Of a stretch of DNA of 64,000 bases, positions 1 to 10,704 are shown piece by piece. A program made the position numbers and the translations under genes. Source of the DNA: Photobacterium salinisoli (GTDB lineage: Bacteria > Pseudomonadota > Gammaproteobacteria > Enterobacterales > Vibrionaceae); contig NZ_QZMS01000016.1 in assembly GCF_003614885.1 (NCBI RefSeq), positions 1 through 64,000 of the forward strand. Direction: 5' to 3'. A model generated the notes under the pieces. That model did not search any database. It saw only the letters and a program-made list of their open reading frames with translations, and was not told the origin of the DNA. Numbering within the stretch: the stretch's first letter is position 1; every line of letters begins with the position of its first letter.

Positions 1-33
1 TTCAATCTGAGCCATGATCAAACTCTTCAATTA
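1..33 (-). rRNA. rrs: 16S ribosomal RNA, 5' end only (partial)
   Basis: On the minus strand the sequence reads TTGAAGAGTTTGATCATGGC followed by TCAGATTGAA, the universal 5' end of bacterial 16S rRNA. Only about 33 bases are in the window; the gene continues leftward beyond base 1. The mature 5' end is placed at about 33 by comparison with the well-known E. coli start. The rrn operon therefore points away from hemG, as rrnA does beside hemG in E. coli. Confidence 0.95.
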
Positions 34-216
34 AAGTTTTGTTGCCTTTCTGAAGAAAGGCGGCTCAGTGATTACTGATGTTCCAACCGAAGTTGAAACG
101 AATTGACTGTGCCGGTAACCCTTTCGAAAAAGCGCTACCATTTGGTCACTCAGTTCACTGATAAATCTTTTATGACTGTATCATTGTCGAGTGCCCACAC
201 AGATTGCATGGTCAAA

Positions 217-228
217 TTGTTAAAGAGC
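217..228 (-). promoter_or_regulatory. boxA antitermination element of the rrn leader
   Basis: The minus strand reads GCTCTTTAACAA, matching the E. coli rrn boxA. It lies downstream of P2 and upstream of the 16S 5' end, where the NusB-S10 antitermination complex is expected to load. Confidence 0.85.
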
Positions 229-269
229 TTTTCCAGACTAGCCATTGACTTGTCGTGGACAGGGCGGCC

Positions 270-297
270 ATTCTATCGAAATGAAAAACTGTGTCAA
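270..297 (-). promoter_or_regulatory. rrn promoter P2
   Basis: On the minus strand a perfect TTGACA -35 (292-297) and TAGAAT -10 (270-275) are separated by 16 bp and followed by a GC-rich discriminator. It lies about 115 bp downstream of P1, the usual spacing of tandem rrn promoters. Confidence 0.8.
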
Positions 298-385
298 ACA
301 CTTTTTTCAATCTATTTCAGAACAACTTTCCTGTGAACCTCTGGTTTTCAGCTTTCTTTGCCGTAATCCCGTTCAGTGAGGCGGC

Positions 386-413
386 ATTATAGGGACTTTA
401 TTTCAGGGCGCAA
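386..413 (-). promoter_or_regulatory. rrn promoter P1
   Basis: On the minus strand a TTGCGC -35 (408-413) and a perfect TATAAT -10 (386-391) are separated by 16 bp. A GC-rich discriminator (GCCGCCTC) follows and A/T tracts lie upstream. This is the typical layout of a Fis/UP-activated, ppGpp/DksA-sensitive rRNA P1 promoter; that regulation is inferred from the layout. Confidence 0.85.
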
Positions 414-486
414 GCGCATTTTCAGATTTTTTTTGATTTTATTGTTTTTCGAACAAAAGCTCATCAAAAGCCCCCTTTTTTAACCA

Positions 487-1011
487 TTAAAGTTGCTTAA
501 ACACCTGACTAAAAGCACTAACCTTGTCCCAATCCGTATATTCGACTTCTTTTGTCGTATCGGTTTCTCCGCCAGTCATTCGCATAATGAGCTGAATCAT
601 GGTTCGGTCAAACCAATGGTAACGCGGATAACGCAGCGCTCCGGCGAATACGGCCAAGAGCTTGGGCTGCCAGGGTGATTTCTGCAGAAACTTCTGCACA
701 TAGACGCTGGTCTCCGGTGTATCCTTACCGGGTTTCCGCGCGGTCAGGTTTACGCAAAAGAAAGCCGCTTTATGTTTATCCAGAGCTTGCTGATTCTGCG
801 CTACAAACTGATACAGCTTTTTATTTAAATGGCCATATCTAACGGATGCACCAATCAGCACTCGGTCATAGCGAGTAAAGTCAATCTCAGGTGACCGGTG
901 AATATCCTGTGTCTCACACTGATAGTGCCCGCCTAACTGCTGCTCTATATAGCGTAAGATTTTGATGGTTTGACCGTCACAGCTGGAGTGCAGCAATAAA
1001 ACCTTCTCCAC
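487..1011 (-). CDS. hemG: menaquinone-dependent protoporphyrinogen IX dehydrogenase
   Basis: HemG oxidises protoporphyrinogen IX to protoporphyrin IX in haem synthesis, passing electrons through FMN to the respiratory quinone pool at the inner membrane. The 174-residue product is a long-chain-type flavodoxin: an N-terminal KVLLLHSSCDGQT loop fits the FMN phosphate site, and LIGASVRYGHLNKK (about residues 52-65) is the conserved second FMN segment. Length matches E. coli HemG (about 180). It lies 10 bp after trkH on the same strand and next to the rrn operon, the same hemG-rrn neighbourhood as in enterics. Likely co-transcribed with yigZ and trkH. Identification is firm. Confidence 0.95.
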   Translation of the reverse strand: MEKVLLLHSSCDGQTIKILRYIEQQLGGHYQCETQDIHRSPEIDFTRYDRVLIGASVRYGHLNKKLYQFVAQNQQALDKHKAAFFCVNLTARKPGKDTPETSVYVQKFLQKSPWQPKLLAVFAGALRYPRYHWFDRTMIQLIMRMTGGETDTTKEVEYTDWDKVSAFSQVFKQL

Positions 1012-1021
1012 ACACTTCTCC

Positions 1022-2479
1022 TTAGTTTCGCCAGAATGTCGGGGTGAATAGCACTAGTAAAGTAAATACCTCAAGACGCCCAAACAGCATGGCCACGATT
1101 AATGTCCACTTTGCCGCGTCGTTCACCTCTGCGAAATGAACAGCGACTTGCCCTAATCCCGGACCCAGGTTATTGAGGGTGGCAGCGACTGCCGAAAATG
1201 CCGTCAGCTCATCCATTCCCGTCCCGACCAGAACCAACATGCAAATGACAAACACCAGTGCATAGGCGGAGAAGAATCCCCAGACCGCATCCACCACACG
1301 TTGCGGCAGGGCTTTGTTACCGACTTTAATGGTATACACAGCACGGGGATGCACCAGACGTTTAAGCTCCCTGACGCCTTGCAAAAACAACAGCAGTACG
1401 CGAATCACTTTAATCCCGCCTCCCGTGGAACCGGCACAACCACCAATAAAGGAAGAGAACAGAAGCAATACGGGCAAAAACAGTGGCCATTCAGAAAAAC
1501 TGGTTGTAGTAAAACCGGCTGTCGTTGAAATAGAGACAGTTTGAAACAATGCCTGATCCAGAGTCGTCCACCAACTGTCATAGGTTTGGTGCTTCATTAA
1601 CATGCCGTAGCAAATAAGCAGCAGGATCAGCTGTATAACCAGAAAAGCCTTGAACTCGGGATCACGCCAATAGGTTCGCAGGTTATGGCCTCGGTTGGAA
1701 AATGCCGCAAAGTGCAATGAAAAGTTACAGGCGGAGATCAAAAGAAAGACCACAGTGACCATATTAATGGCGGTACTGTTGTAATAGCCGATACTGGCAT
1801 CGTGTGTCGAAAAACCGCCAATAGCGACGGTCGAAAAGCTGTGTGCAATGGCATCAAAGAGATCCATCCCGGCCAGCCAGAAAGCACCGGCGCAGGCAAC
1901 TGTCAGTGTCAGATAGATATACCAGAGCGTCTTGGCGGTTTCTGCAATACGGGGGGTCATCTTACTGTCCTTGACCGGTCCCGGGATTTCAGCCCGGTAA
2001 AGCTGCATACCACCGATACCTAAAACAGGTAAGATAGCCACGGCCAGTACAATGATCCCCATACCGCCAAACCACTGCAGCATTTGTCTGTAGAACAAGA
2101 TGGCTTTGGGTAATTCATCGAGCCCCACAATGACGGTGGCACCCGTGGTAGTCAGAGCGGAAAACGACTCAAAAAAAGAATCGGTAAAAGAGAGATCCGG
2201 TGTCTTAGACAAAATAAAGGGCACTGCACCGGCGCTGCCGATAACTGTCCAGAACAGCACAACAATTAAAAATCCGTCACGGGCTTTCAGTTCTCGCCTT
2301 TGATGACGATTAGGCAGCCAGAGTGCCGCTCCGCCCGCCAGCAAAATAAAGAAGGTCACCACAAAAGGAAACCCCGCACCGTCACGGTACAGCAATGCTA
2401 TGAGGGCCGGTACCAGCATAGTGACACTAAATAGCGCCAGTAACAGGCCAACGATACGGATAATGGAACGAATTTGCAT
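1022..2479 (-). CDS. trkH: Trk system potassium uptake protein TrkH
   Basis: TrkH is the K+-conducting membrane subunit of the Trk uptake system; it works with the NAD/ATP-responsive gating ring TrkA, which is not in this window. The 485-residue protein is strongly hydrophobic with multiple membrane spans. It contains the four pore-loop signatures of the family, seen as TTGATV (about 111-116), IGGFSTHD, TAGFTTTSF and the GCAGSTGGGIK segment (about 350-360). Length fits the family. It sits between yigZ and hemG with gaps of 17 and 10 bp, so all three are probably one transcript. The start ATG at 2479 fits the family N terminus MQIRSIIRIVG. Confidence 0.97.
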   Translation of the reverse strand: MQIRSIIRIVGLLLALFSVTMLVPALIALLYRDGAGFPFVVTFFILLAGGAALWLPNRHQRRELKARDGFLIVVLFWTVIGSAGAVPFILSKTPDLSFTDSFFESFSALTTTGATVIVGLDELPKAILFYRQMLQWFGGMGIIVLAVAILPVLGIGGMQLYRAEIPGPVKDSKMTPRIAETAKTLWYIYLTLTVACAGAFWLAGMDLFDAIAHSFSTVAIGGFSTHDASIGYYNSTAINMVTVVFLLISACNFSLHFAAFSNRGHNLRTYWRDPEFKAFLVIQLILLLICYGMLMKHQTYDSWWTTLDQALFQTVSISTTAGFTTTSFSEWPLFLPVLLLFSSFIGGCAGSTGGGIKVIRVLLLFLQGVRELKRLVHPRAVYTIKVGNKALPQRVVDAVWGFFSAYALVFVICMLVLVGTGMDELTAFSAVAATLNNLGPGLGQVAVHFAEVNDAAKWTLIVAMLFGRLEVFTLLVLFTPTFWRN

Positions 2480-2496
2480 AATCTAGCGGGCGCTCA

Positions 2497-3132
2497 TTAT
2501 TGGTTCTTCAAAATATTGTTTGCGTCCTGAATCACAATCCGGCCGCCACTGCGATTGATCAGCACGGCCTTGAATGTTTCGGCTAAGCGAGCATCCAGCA
2601 GAATATCCATGGTGACATCAACCCCGTAATCAGCGCTCTGCACTTCAGCATGATGCTCAGCGATCACAGCCTCAAGTAAAGGCACCTGATTATACGCACA
2701 GCGGACATAAAGTGGTGAAGTAATGACCTTTTCTTTGGTTGTGAGCACAGCAAGCGCCTGCTGCACCCCGCCGCCATACGCTTTCACTAAACCGCCCGTC
2801 CCCAGCCGGATGCCGCCATAGTAGCGTGTGACGACGGCCGTTACTTCCCCGACCCCACTGCCACTGAGCTGGGCCAGCATAGGTTTACCGGCCGTTCCGG
2901 ATGGCTCGCCGTCATCACTGAATCCCCAGGACATGGAATCTTCAGGGCGGCCGGCCACGAAGGCCCAGCAATTATGACGTGCATCCGCATGACGTAATTT
3001 GATGCTCTGAACAAAGGCTTTCGCCACCTCCGCACCGGGTGTGTGGGCTAAATAGGTAATGAAACGGCTTTTTTTGATCTCTTGTTCGAAAACAACGGGT
3101 TCCGCTGGTATTAGATAAGGAGCCTGATCCAT
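2497..3132 (-). CDS. yigZ: IMPACT/YigZ family protein
   Basis: A conserved protein of the YigZ/IMPACT family, probably acting on translation or nucleic acids; the bacterial role is not well defined. It has an N-terminal UPF0029 domain with the signature segments KKSRFITYLAHT, RHADARHNCWAF, DDGEPSGTAGKPML and the glycine-rich VTRYYGGIRLGTGGLVKAYGG, plus a C-terminal DUF1949 ferredoxin-like domain. I start at the ATG at 3132 (211 residues), because MDQAPYLIPAEPV aligns with the family N terminus. The frame stays open upstream to a TTG at 3159, giving nine extra residues without support. First gene of the yigZ-trkH-hemG group. In E. coli pepQ precedes yigZ; it is absent here. Confidence 0.9.
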   Translation of the reverse strand: MDQAPYLIPAEPVVFEQEIKKSRFITYLAHTPGAEVAKAFVQSIKLRHADARHNCWAFVAGRPEDSMSWGFSDDGEPSGTAGKPMLAQLSGSGVGEVTAVVTRYYGGIRLGTGGLVKAYGGGVQQALAVLTTKEKVITSPLYVRCAYNQVPLLEAVIAEHHAEVQSADYGVDVTMDILLDARLAETFKAVLINRSGGRIVIQDANNILKNQ

Positions 3133-3492
3133 TTTGCCTGCCCACATGACGCCATACAAAGGCGCAAGGATAGCATAAACGCGCTCACAGATTCACAGCG
3201 AACAACAAAGAGCCGTCTATCGATCGTGCCTTTCCATATCAGGTGATGGCAATGGGTTTGGCGGATCATTCGGAACAGCCCGCAAAATTCAAAGAGTAAC
3301 GCCATTGTTATTATTTTCATGGACTATACATGAATGACAGTCCACGGCGAAGGCATGGTGGCAACCTGTTGAGTTACCACACAACAAATTGAAATAAAAA
3401 ACAAAAAACCATAACACCTATACCGGGAAACCCAGAGATAAGCCTAAAGCCAGCGATGTAAATCAGCCTCAGTTACATACTAATATCAAATA

Positions 3493-3508
3493 TTAAACAA
3501 TTGTTTAA
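3493..3508. promoter_or_regulatory. 16-bp palindrome upstream of fadB, candidate PsrA-type operator
   Basis: TTAAACAATTGTTTAA is a perfect palindrome of the form AAAC-N4-GTTT. PsrA, a TetR-family fatty-acid sensor, binds G/CAAAC-N2-4-GTTTG/C sites in Pseudomonas, and related sites control fad genes in other gammaproteobacteria. The site lies 112 bp before the fadB start. Assignment to PsrA is inference; the palindrome itself is certain. Confidence 0.5.
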
Positions 3509-3560
3509 AATAGGTGTTGAAATCCCTTTGCAACAGGTTCAGACTAATCTTTAACCTGGT

Positions 3561-3577
3561 TGGAGGCCAAACCAGTT
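3561..3577 (-). promoter_or_regulatory. candidate FadR operator before fadB
   Basis: The minus strand reads AACTGGTTTGGCCTCCA, close to the E. coli FadR consensus AACTGGTCNGACNTGTT in its left half (seven of seven first bases) and weaker in the right half. It lies inside a larger imperfect inverted repeat (CTGGTTGG...CCAAACCAG, 3556-3575) just before the fadB start. FadR repression of fadBA by this site is an inference. Confidence 0.4.
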
Positions 3578-3619
3578 AAAATCAAACCGGCAATGAACCG
3601 GTATTCACGGAGATAGAAC

Positions 3620-6969
<3,350 letters not shown>

Positions 6970-6991
6970 TCCGTTACCTTAGTACCGATTA

Positions 6992-7018
6992 AGCCCGCAC
7001 CTGTCGCGGGCTTTTTTA
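6992..7018 (+). terminator. rho-independent terminator of fadBA
   Basis: Stem AGCCCGC (6992-6998) / GCGGGCT (7006-7012), 7-base loop, then a T run. It closes the fadBA operon. Confidence 0.9.
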
Positions 7019-7117
7019 TATCGATAATCAAACAAAAGTTGTTTTAGGTTCAGGTATGAGACACTCTGACTCATTACAATCAAAAACAGACGCTTATTCC
7101 CTGCACGGAGAACCGTA

Positions 7118-8101
7118 ATGTTTAAGGCACTGATCCTCAACCAGCAAGACAAAACGACTCACGCTCATGTTGGCGATATTGACCACAGCCAGTTGCCGGA
7201 CGGCGATGTCACAGTCGCTGTCGAGTATTCCTCGCTCAATTACAAAGATGGCCTGGCTATTACTGGCGCTGGCAAAATTATCCGTCAGTTTCCTATGGTG
7301 CCGGGTATCGACTTTGCCGGTACTGTCATCACTTCCGATGATAGCCGCTACCAGCCGGGCGATCCGGTCATACTGACCGGCTGGGGCGTAGGGGAAAATC
7401 ACTGGGGCGGCATGGCTCAGCAAGCACGAGTGAAAGCCGACTGGCTGGTTCCCCTGCCGGCAGGTTTAAATGCCGAACAGGCTATGGTCATAGGTACAGC
7501 CGGCTTAACCGCCATGCTCTGTATCCAGGCTCTGGAGGATGCTGGTGTCACGCCTGAGTCTGGCGAGATTCTGGTCACCGGCGCCAGCGGTGGTGTCGGT
7601 TCCGTTGCCGTGGCTTTGCTGTCCAGACTGGGCTATCGCGTTGCAGCGGTAACTGGCCGCTCTGCTCAAAACGCAGCGCTGCTGAAACAGCTGGGAGCAG
7701 AGTCCATCATTGAACGCAGTGAACTGGAAGAAGCGGCCAAACCGCTGGAGAAACAGCGCTGGGCGGGTGCCGTCGACACTGTGGGCAGCAAAGTCCTGGC
7801 CAAAGTGCTGACTCAAATGGATTATAATGGCGCGGTCGCGGCCTGCGGACTGGCAGGTGGTTTTGATTTACCGACCACAGTGATGCCTTTCATCCTGCGC
7901 AATGTGCGGCTGCTTGGAGTCGATTCTGTATATTGTCCATACGAAAAACGCCAGCAGGCATGGCAACGTCTGAGCGAATTGCTGCCGGATAGTTTTTATC
8001 AGCAGGCCGGCCGGACCATATCGCTGGAACAAGTGCCAGAGTTTGCCCAAGCCATCATTAAAGGCCAGGTCACCGGGCGCACGCTGGTTAAACTGTCCTG
8101 A
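7118..8101 (+). CDS. acuI: acrylyl-CoA reductase / YhdH family quinone oxidoreductase
   Basis: Medium-chain dehydrogenase/reductase of the YhdH/AcuI group, NADPH-dependent enzymes that reduce acrylyl-CoA to propionyl-CoA (relevant to DMSP and propionate metabolism in marine bacteria). The 327-residue product shows the GroES-like N-terminal part with SSLNYKDGLAITGAGKI and FPMVPGIDFAGTV, and a Rossmann segment VTGASGGVGSVAVALLSRLGY (about 150-170). No zinc-site cysteines are evident, as expected for this group. It has its own ribosome-binding site (CACGGAG) and a terminator behind it, so it is probably monocistronic. The exact substrate is inferred from family membership. Confidence 0.9.
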   Translation: MFKALILNQQDKTTHAHVGDIDHSQLPDGDVTVAVEYSSLNYKDGLAITGAGKIIRQFPMVPGIDFAGTVITSDDSRYQPGDPVILTGWGVGENHWGGMAQQARVKADWLVPLPAGLNAEQAMVIGTAGLTAMLCIQALEDAGVTPESGEILVTGASGGVGSVAVALLSRLGYRVAAVTGRSAQNAALLKQLGAESIIERSELEEAAKPLEKQRWAGAVDTVGSKVLAKVLTQMDYNGAVAACGLAGGFDLPTTVMPFILRNVRLLGVDSVYCPYEKRQQAWQRLSELLPDSFYQQAGRTISLEQVPEFAQAIIKGQVTGRTLVKLS

Positions 8102-8115
8102 TAAACCATAACGCC

Positions 8116-8147
8116 CCCGGTCAGCTACACTGGCCGGGTGATTTTTT
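8116..8147 (+). terminator. rho-independent terminator after acuI
   Basis: Stem CCCGGTCAG (8116-8124) / CTGGCCGGG (8130-8138) with one G-T pair, 5-base loop, then a run of T from 8142. Confidence 0.85.
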
Positions 8148-8160
8148 CTGTACCCTGGAT

Positions 8161-8187
8161 AAAAAAAATCCCGCTATAAAAGCGGGG
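8161..8187 (-). terminator. rho-independent terminator of the small membrane-protein gene
   Basis: On the minus strand CCCGCT (8181-8186 side) pairs with AGCGGG (8170-8175 side) across a 5-base loop, followed by eight T (8161-8168). It faces the acuI terminator, so the two convergent genes are separately terminated. Confidence 0.85.
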
Positions 8188-8225
8188 AAGCCCAAGAAAA
8201 CTGGGGAGTGTAGTAGATGTGAAAG

Positions 8226-8408
8226 TTAGCTTTCCTCTTCTTCAAGCTCAGGAGAATGAGAGAGCTCGAGCCAGAGTCCAATCGCCGCGGCAACCAAGCC
8301 CGCCAGCGAAAAGAGAGTTAAGTCGTTTGCATTGCGCAGCACAATAGAGCAGAAAGCGATAAAGCACAGCACACAGTAAATAGTCAGTCTATCCATCTGA
8401 GTAATCAT
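8226..8408 (-). CDS. small membrane protein of unknown function (60 aa)
   Basis: A 60-residue protein with two hydrophobic stretches (about residues 8-22, IYCVLCFIAFCSIVL, and 30-46, LTLFSLAGLVAAAIGLWL) and an acidic tail ending SPELEEEES, so probably a two-span inner-membrane protein. I do not recognise a named family. The gene is credible: a strong Shine-Dalgarno (GGGAGGCG, about 8413-8420) precedes the ATG at 8408, and a good terminator follows its stop. It lies divergent from tusA. No function can be assigned. Confidence 0.75.
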   Translation of the reverse strand: MITQMDRLTIYCVLCFIAFCSIVLRNANDLTLFSLAGLVAAAIGLWLELSHSPELEEEES

Positions 8409-8545
8409 TTTCGCCTCCCTGCGATGACAAATTGGTTAACAAGTTGTTAACTAAGTTACACATAATTGTTACCTTTGCCAACCCCCGGTTGATTGTTTAT
8501 TATCCGTGAGTATGATCTGGCTCTCATTTACGATATGGCTTCACT

Positions 8546-8794
8546 ATGATCACGAAATTTGAATCCGCCACTCACAATCTGGAAGCACAAGGACTGCGTT
8601 GTCCGGAACCTGTCATGATGGTGCGTAAAACTATTCGCAGGATGGCAGATGGCGACACACTATTAGTGCTGGCCGATGATCCATCCACCACCAGAGACAT
8701 CCCCAGCTTTTGCCGGTTTATGGACCATACACTGCTGGCAGCGGAAACAGACTCACTGCCATACCGCTACCTGATCCGTAAGGGCAAGCCATAA
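8546..8794 (+). CDS. tusA: sulfurtransferase TusA
   Basis: TusA accepts persulfide sulfur from cysteine desulfurase IscS and passes it to TusBCD for 2-thiolation of tRNA wobble uridine; it also affects sulfur flow to molybdopterin. The 82-residue protein contains the family hallmark CPEP ([16 protein letters not shown], about 17-32) with the active cysteine, and [13 protein letters not shown]. Length matches E. coli TusA (81). It stands alone, with a short non-T-tailed hairpin behind it (8816-8836). Confidence 0.96.
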   Translation: MITKFESATHNLEAQGLRCPEPVMMVRKTIRRMADGDTLLVLADDPSTTRDIPSFCRFMDHTLLAAETDSLPYRYLIRKGKP

Positions 8795-8815
8795 CAACAA
8801 ATGACAGAAATAAGT

Positions 8816-8836
8816 AAGGCAGCCTAACGCTGCCTT
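8816..8836. terminator. hairpin between tusA and mneA (weak terminator)
   Basis: Stem AAGGCAGC (8816-8823) / GCTGCCTT (8829-8836) with a 5-base loop lies between the convergent tusA and mneA genes. There is no long T run on either strand, so terminator function is uncertain. Confidence 0.5.
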
Positions 8837-8890
8837 ATGACAATATCATTGATCGCAGGCATAAAACGCCCACTATTCACTCAATCCGGG

Positions 8891-9448
8891 TTACAGGCCA
8901 AAGGCGGCACCCAGTGCCAGCAAAGCAAATAAGCCTGCCGTCACTTTCCGAATCAGCCCCAGCGGCATTTTATCCGCGGACAGTTTACCAATCAGAACCA
9001 CAGGCACATTCGCCAGCAGCATACCAATAGTGGTACCCAGCACGACCAGCATCAGGCCATCATGGTATTTCGCTCCAAGCATAGTGGTTGCTACCTGCGT
9101 CTTATCGCCGATTTCTGCAATGAAAAATGCAATGAAACTGGCAACAAACGGGCCACGGTTTGAAATGGTCTCATCGTCATCCAGTTTATCCGGGATCAAA
9201 ATCCAGCCCGCCATCACCACAAAACTCACTACCAGCACCCATTTTAAAATCTCAGGCGACAGATAATCTGCGACAACAACTCCTAACCAGGCAGCTAAAG
9301 CATGGTTCGCCAGAGTCGCCAGGAAAATGGCCAGAATGATAGGAACAGGCTTGCGGTACCGACTGGCCAGCAACAATGACAATAACTGGGTTTTGTCCCC
9401 AATCTCAGCCAGGGCGACCGTTGTAATAGAAACAGCTAAAATGCTCAC
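8891..9448 (-). CDS. mneA: GDT1/TMEM165 (UPF0016) family manganese exporter, MneA-like
   Basis: A 185-residue inner-membrane protein of the GDT1 family with two inverted halves, each carrying the family signature E-x-G-D-K-T: AEIGDKTQLLSLLLASRY (about 14-31) and AEIGDKTQVATTMLGAKY (about 111-128). The Vibrio cholerae member MneA exports Mn2+ and protects from manganese toxicity. The assignment is strengthened by a yybP-ykoY manganese riboswitch directly upstream on the same strand. The start is a GTG at 9448 (MSILAVSITTVALAE); no ATG is in frame nearby and no strong free Shine-Dalgarno is visible, which fits translational control by the leader hairpin. Confidence 0.9.
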   Translation of the reverse strand: MSILAVSITTVALAEIGDKTQLLSLLLASRYRKPVPIILAIFLATLANHALAAWLGVVVADYLSPEILKWVLVVSFVVMAGWILIPDKLDDDETISNRGPFVASFIAFFIAEIGDKTQVATTMLGAKYHDGLMLVVLGTTIGMLLANVPVVLIGKLSADKMPLGLIRKVTAGLFALLALGAAFGL

Positions 9449-9521
9449 GACATGCTCATTGGGGCGAGGATTATTATGCTAACCAAAGACAAACAGACAC
9501 GCCCCACCCCGGTTCATGTCG
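9448..9521 (-). promoter_or_regulatory. long hairpin enclosing the mneA start (riboswitch expression platform)
   Basis: Downstream of the aptamer, CGACATG (9515-9521, minus strand) can pair perfectly with CATGTCG (9448-9454), and GGGGCG (9500-9505) with CGCCCC (9461-9466). The structure ends exactly at the GTG start codon of mneA, so it would bury the initiation region. No terminator-type T run follows, suggesting translational control. The pairing is visible; its role is inferred. Confidence 0.6.
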
Positions 9522-9526
9522 ATTTG

Positions 9527-9639
9527 CCTATGGTCTCGCCAAACTGACCGGAGTAATGGTCAGTCACAATCACCATGAAGATTTTGCTTCAATTATGTTG
9601 ATGATTGTTCCGTCAGAACGGAAGGCTACTCCCCAAAGG
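9527..9639 (-). promoter_or_regulatory. yybP-ykoY manganese riboswitch aptamer upstream of mneA
   Basis: The minus strand contains the aptamer hallmarks in order: GGGGAGTAGCC (about 9625-9635), CATCAACATAATTG (L3-like), a closing hairpin ACTGACC...GGTCAGT, and GGCGAGACC. The P1 helix can form from CCTTTGG (9633-9639) with CCATAGG (9527-9533). This class binds Mn2+ and switches on efflux genes such as E. coli mntP and alx. Here it precedes a manganese exporter, so Mn2+-induced expression is the natural reading. No covariance search was run. Confidence 0.88.
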
Positions 9640-9683
9640 AGGTCGCATGATAGCCAGAATGGCAACCGGAATCAAGTGACGAA

Positions 9684-9707
9684 AAAGGGAAGCCAATGCT
9701 TCCCTTT
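9684..9707 (-). terminator. terminator of the OmpA-like lipoprotein gene
   Basis: Perfect stem AAAGGGAAGC (9684-9693) / GCTTCCCTTT (9698-9707) with a 4-base loop. On the minus strand the stem runs into T residues, so it terminates the lipoprotein gene before the mneA leader. Confidence 0.85.
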
Positions 9708-9735
9708 CTTTCCAAAACGCATGCTTCTTTGTGGA

Positions 9736-10428
9736 TCAAGAGGCTGTCGGGCTCAATACAATTTCCACCCGGCGGTTTTGCGCACGTCCCTGATCACTGC
9801 TATTAGAAGCAATCGGATGCGCTTCTCCCATGCCTTTTGCCAGCACTCGCTGAGCCGCTACGCCTGTGCGAACCAAATAGTTACTGACTTCACTGGCACG
9901 AACCTGAGACAAGCGCAGGTTATAAGCTTCAGACCCTGTGCTGTCAGTAAATCCGTAGACATTCAGCTGCGTTTTATCGTATTCCTTCACCACCAAAGCC
10001 ACATTTTGCAGCGCATTCATTGCCTGCTGGCTCAGGTTAGACTGGTCGACACCGAAAGTGATGGAGTTTGGCATATTCAGCACAATCTGATCGCCTTCAC
10101 GCGTAACACTGATGCCGGTTGACTCCAGTTGCTGGCGCAACTTTGCTTCCTGCACATCCATGTAATAGCCGACACCACCACCCAGCGCTGCGCCGGATGC
10201 CGCACCGATCAATGCACCTTTACCCCGGTCACTTTTGCTTGAAGAGGCCACACCGATAGCCGCACCCGCGACTGCACCAATCAGTGCACCGCTGGCTGAT
10301 TTCGCCGTCTGATCTTCACGTGTATAAGGGTTAACTGTGGTACAGCCCGTGGCTACCATAGAGGTAACACCGGCCAAAAGGATAGCGCGTACCCACTTAC
10401 GTGACGTTGTTGAATATTGTTGTTGCAT
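9736..10428 (-). CDS. yiaD: OmpA family outer-membrane lipoprotein, YiaD-like
   Basis: The protein of about 230 residues begins with a lipoprotein signal peptide (basic MQQQYSTTSRKWVR, hydrophobic core, lipobox near VATGC with the acylated Cys about residue 29). A glycine-rich region with two related segments (GALIGAVAGAAIG and GALIGAASGAALGGG) follows, typical of glycine-zipper proteins. The C-terminal OmpA domain (about 110-225) carries peptidoglycan-binding residues in VYGFTDSTGSEAYNLRLSQ and GRAQNRRVEI. E. coli YiaD has the same layout; its role is poorly known. I start at the ATG at 10428 with GGGGAAAG before it; the frame is open 57 bases further upstream. A terminator lies behind the gene. 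Confidence 0.9.
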   Translation of the reverse strand: MQQQYSTTSRKWVRAILLAGVTSMVATGCTTVNPYTREDQTAKSASGALIGAVAGAAIGVASSSKSDRGKGALIGAASGAALGGGVGYYMDVQEAKLRQQLESTGISVTREGDQIVLNMPNSITFGVDQSNLSQQAMNALQNVALVVKEYDKTQLNVYGFTDSTGSEAYNLRLSQVRASEVSNYLVRTGVAAQRVLAKGMGEAHPIASNSSDQGRAQNRRVEIVLSPTAS

Positions 10429-10704
10429 GTTCTTTCCCCGATAAATTGTCAGTTTGCCCAATGGAACGCCTTTTCCGCTAAGCATTATCCTGCTGCATTG
10501 TAGTCAAGTAGAGGCGGCAGATATCAAAAACCTGTCAATTTTTTTACCCTGTTTCTGCTTATAGCGGAAGCCTGATGACAAAAATTTACATTAGAGGCCG
10601 TTATGCACAAAAAACGTGCGCAGCCCCTACTCCCTCAAGGCGACCCAAGGTATACTGGATTGTTATCTTTTCTACTTATATCAACGGATCTCGCGAAGCT
10701 GACA

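Larger units (their letters stand above)
34..486 (-). other. rrn leader and promoter region
   Basis: This 450-base stretch holds no convincing protein gene. On the minus strand it carries, from right to left, an A/T-rich UP-like element (about 421-455), promoters P1 and P2, a boxA antitermination signal and the leader RNA that precedes 16S processing. A short open frame at 103-336 on the plus strand runs antisense through this leader and is not credible. Confidence 0.85.
3133..3619. other. divergent intergenic region yigZ / fadB
   Basis: No gene is supported in these 490 bases. In E. coli the pepQ gene lies between fadB and yigZ; no trace of its open frame is visible here. The half near fadB carries a perfect 16-bp palindrome (3493-3508), a candidate FadR site (3561-3577) and the fadB ribosome-binding site (CACGGAGA, about 3606-3613). 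Confidence 0.6.

Noticed and set aside
103-336. 77-codon frame antisense to the rrn leader
   Set aside because: It lies across rrn P2, boxA and the 16S leader, has no ribosome-binding site and no recognisable protein content.
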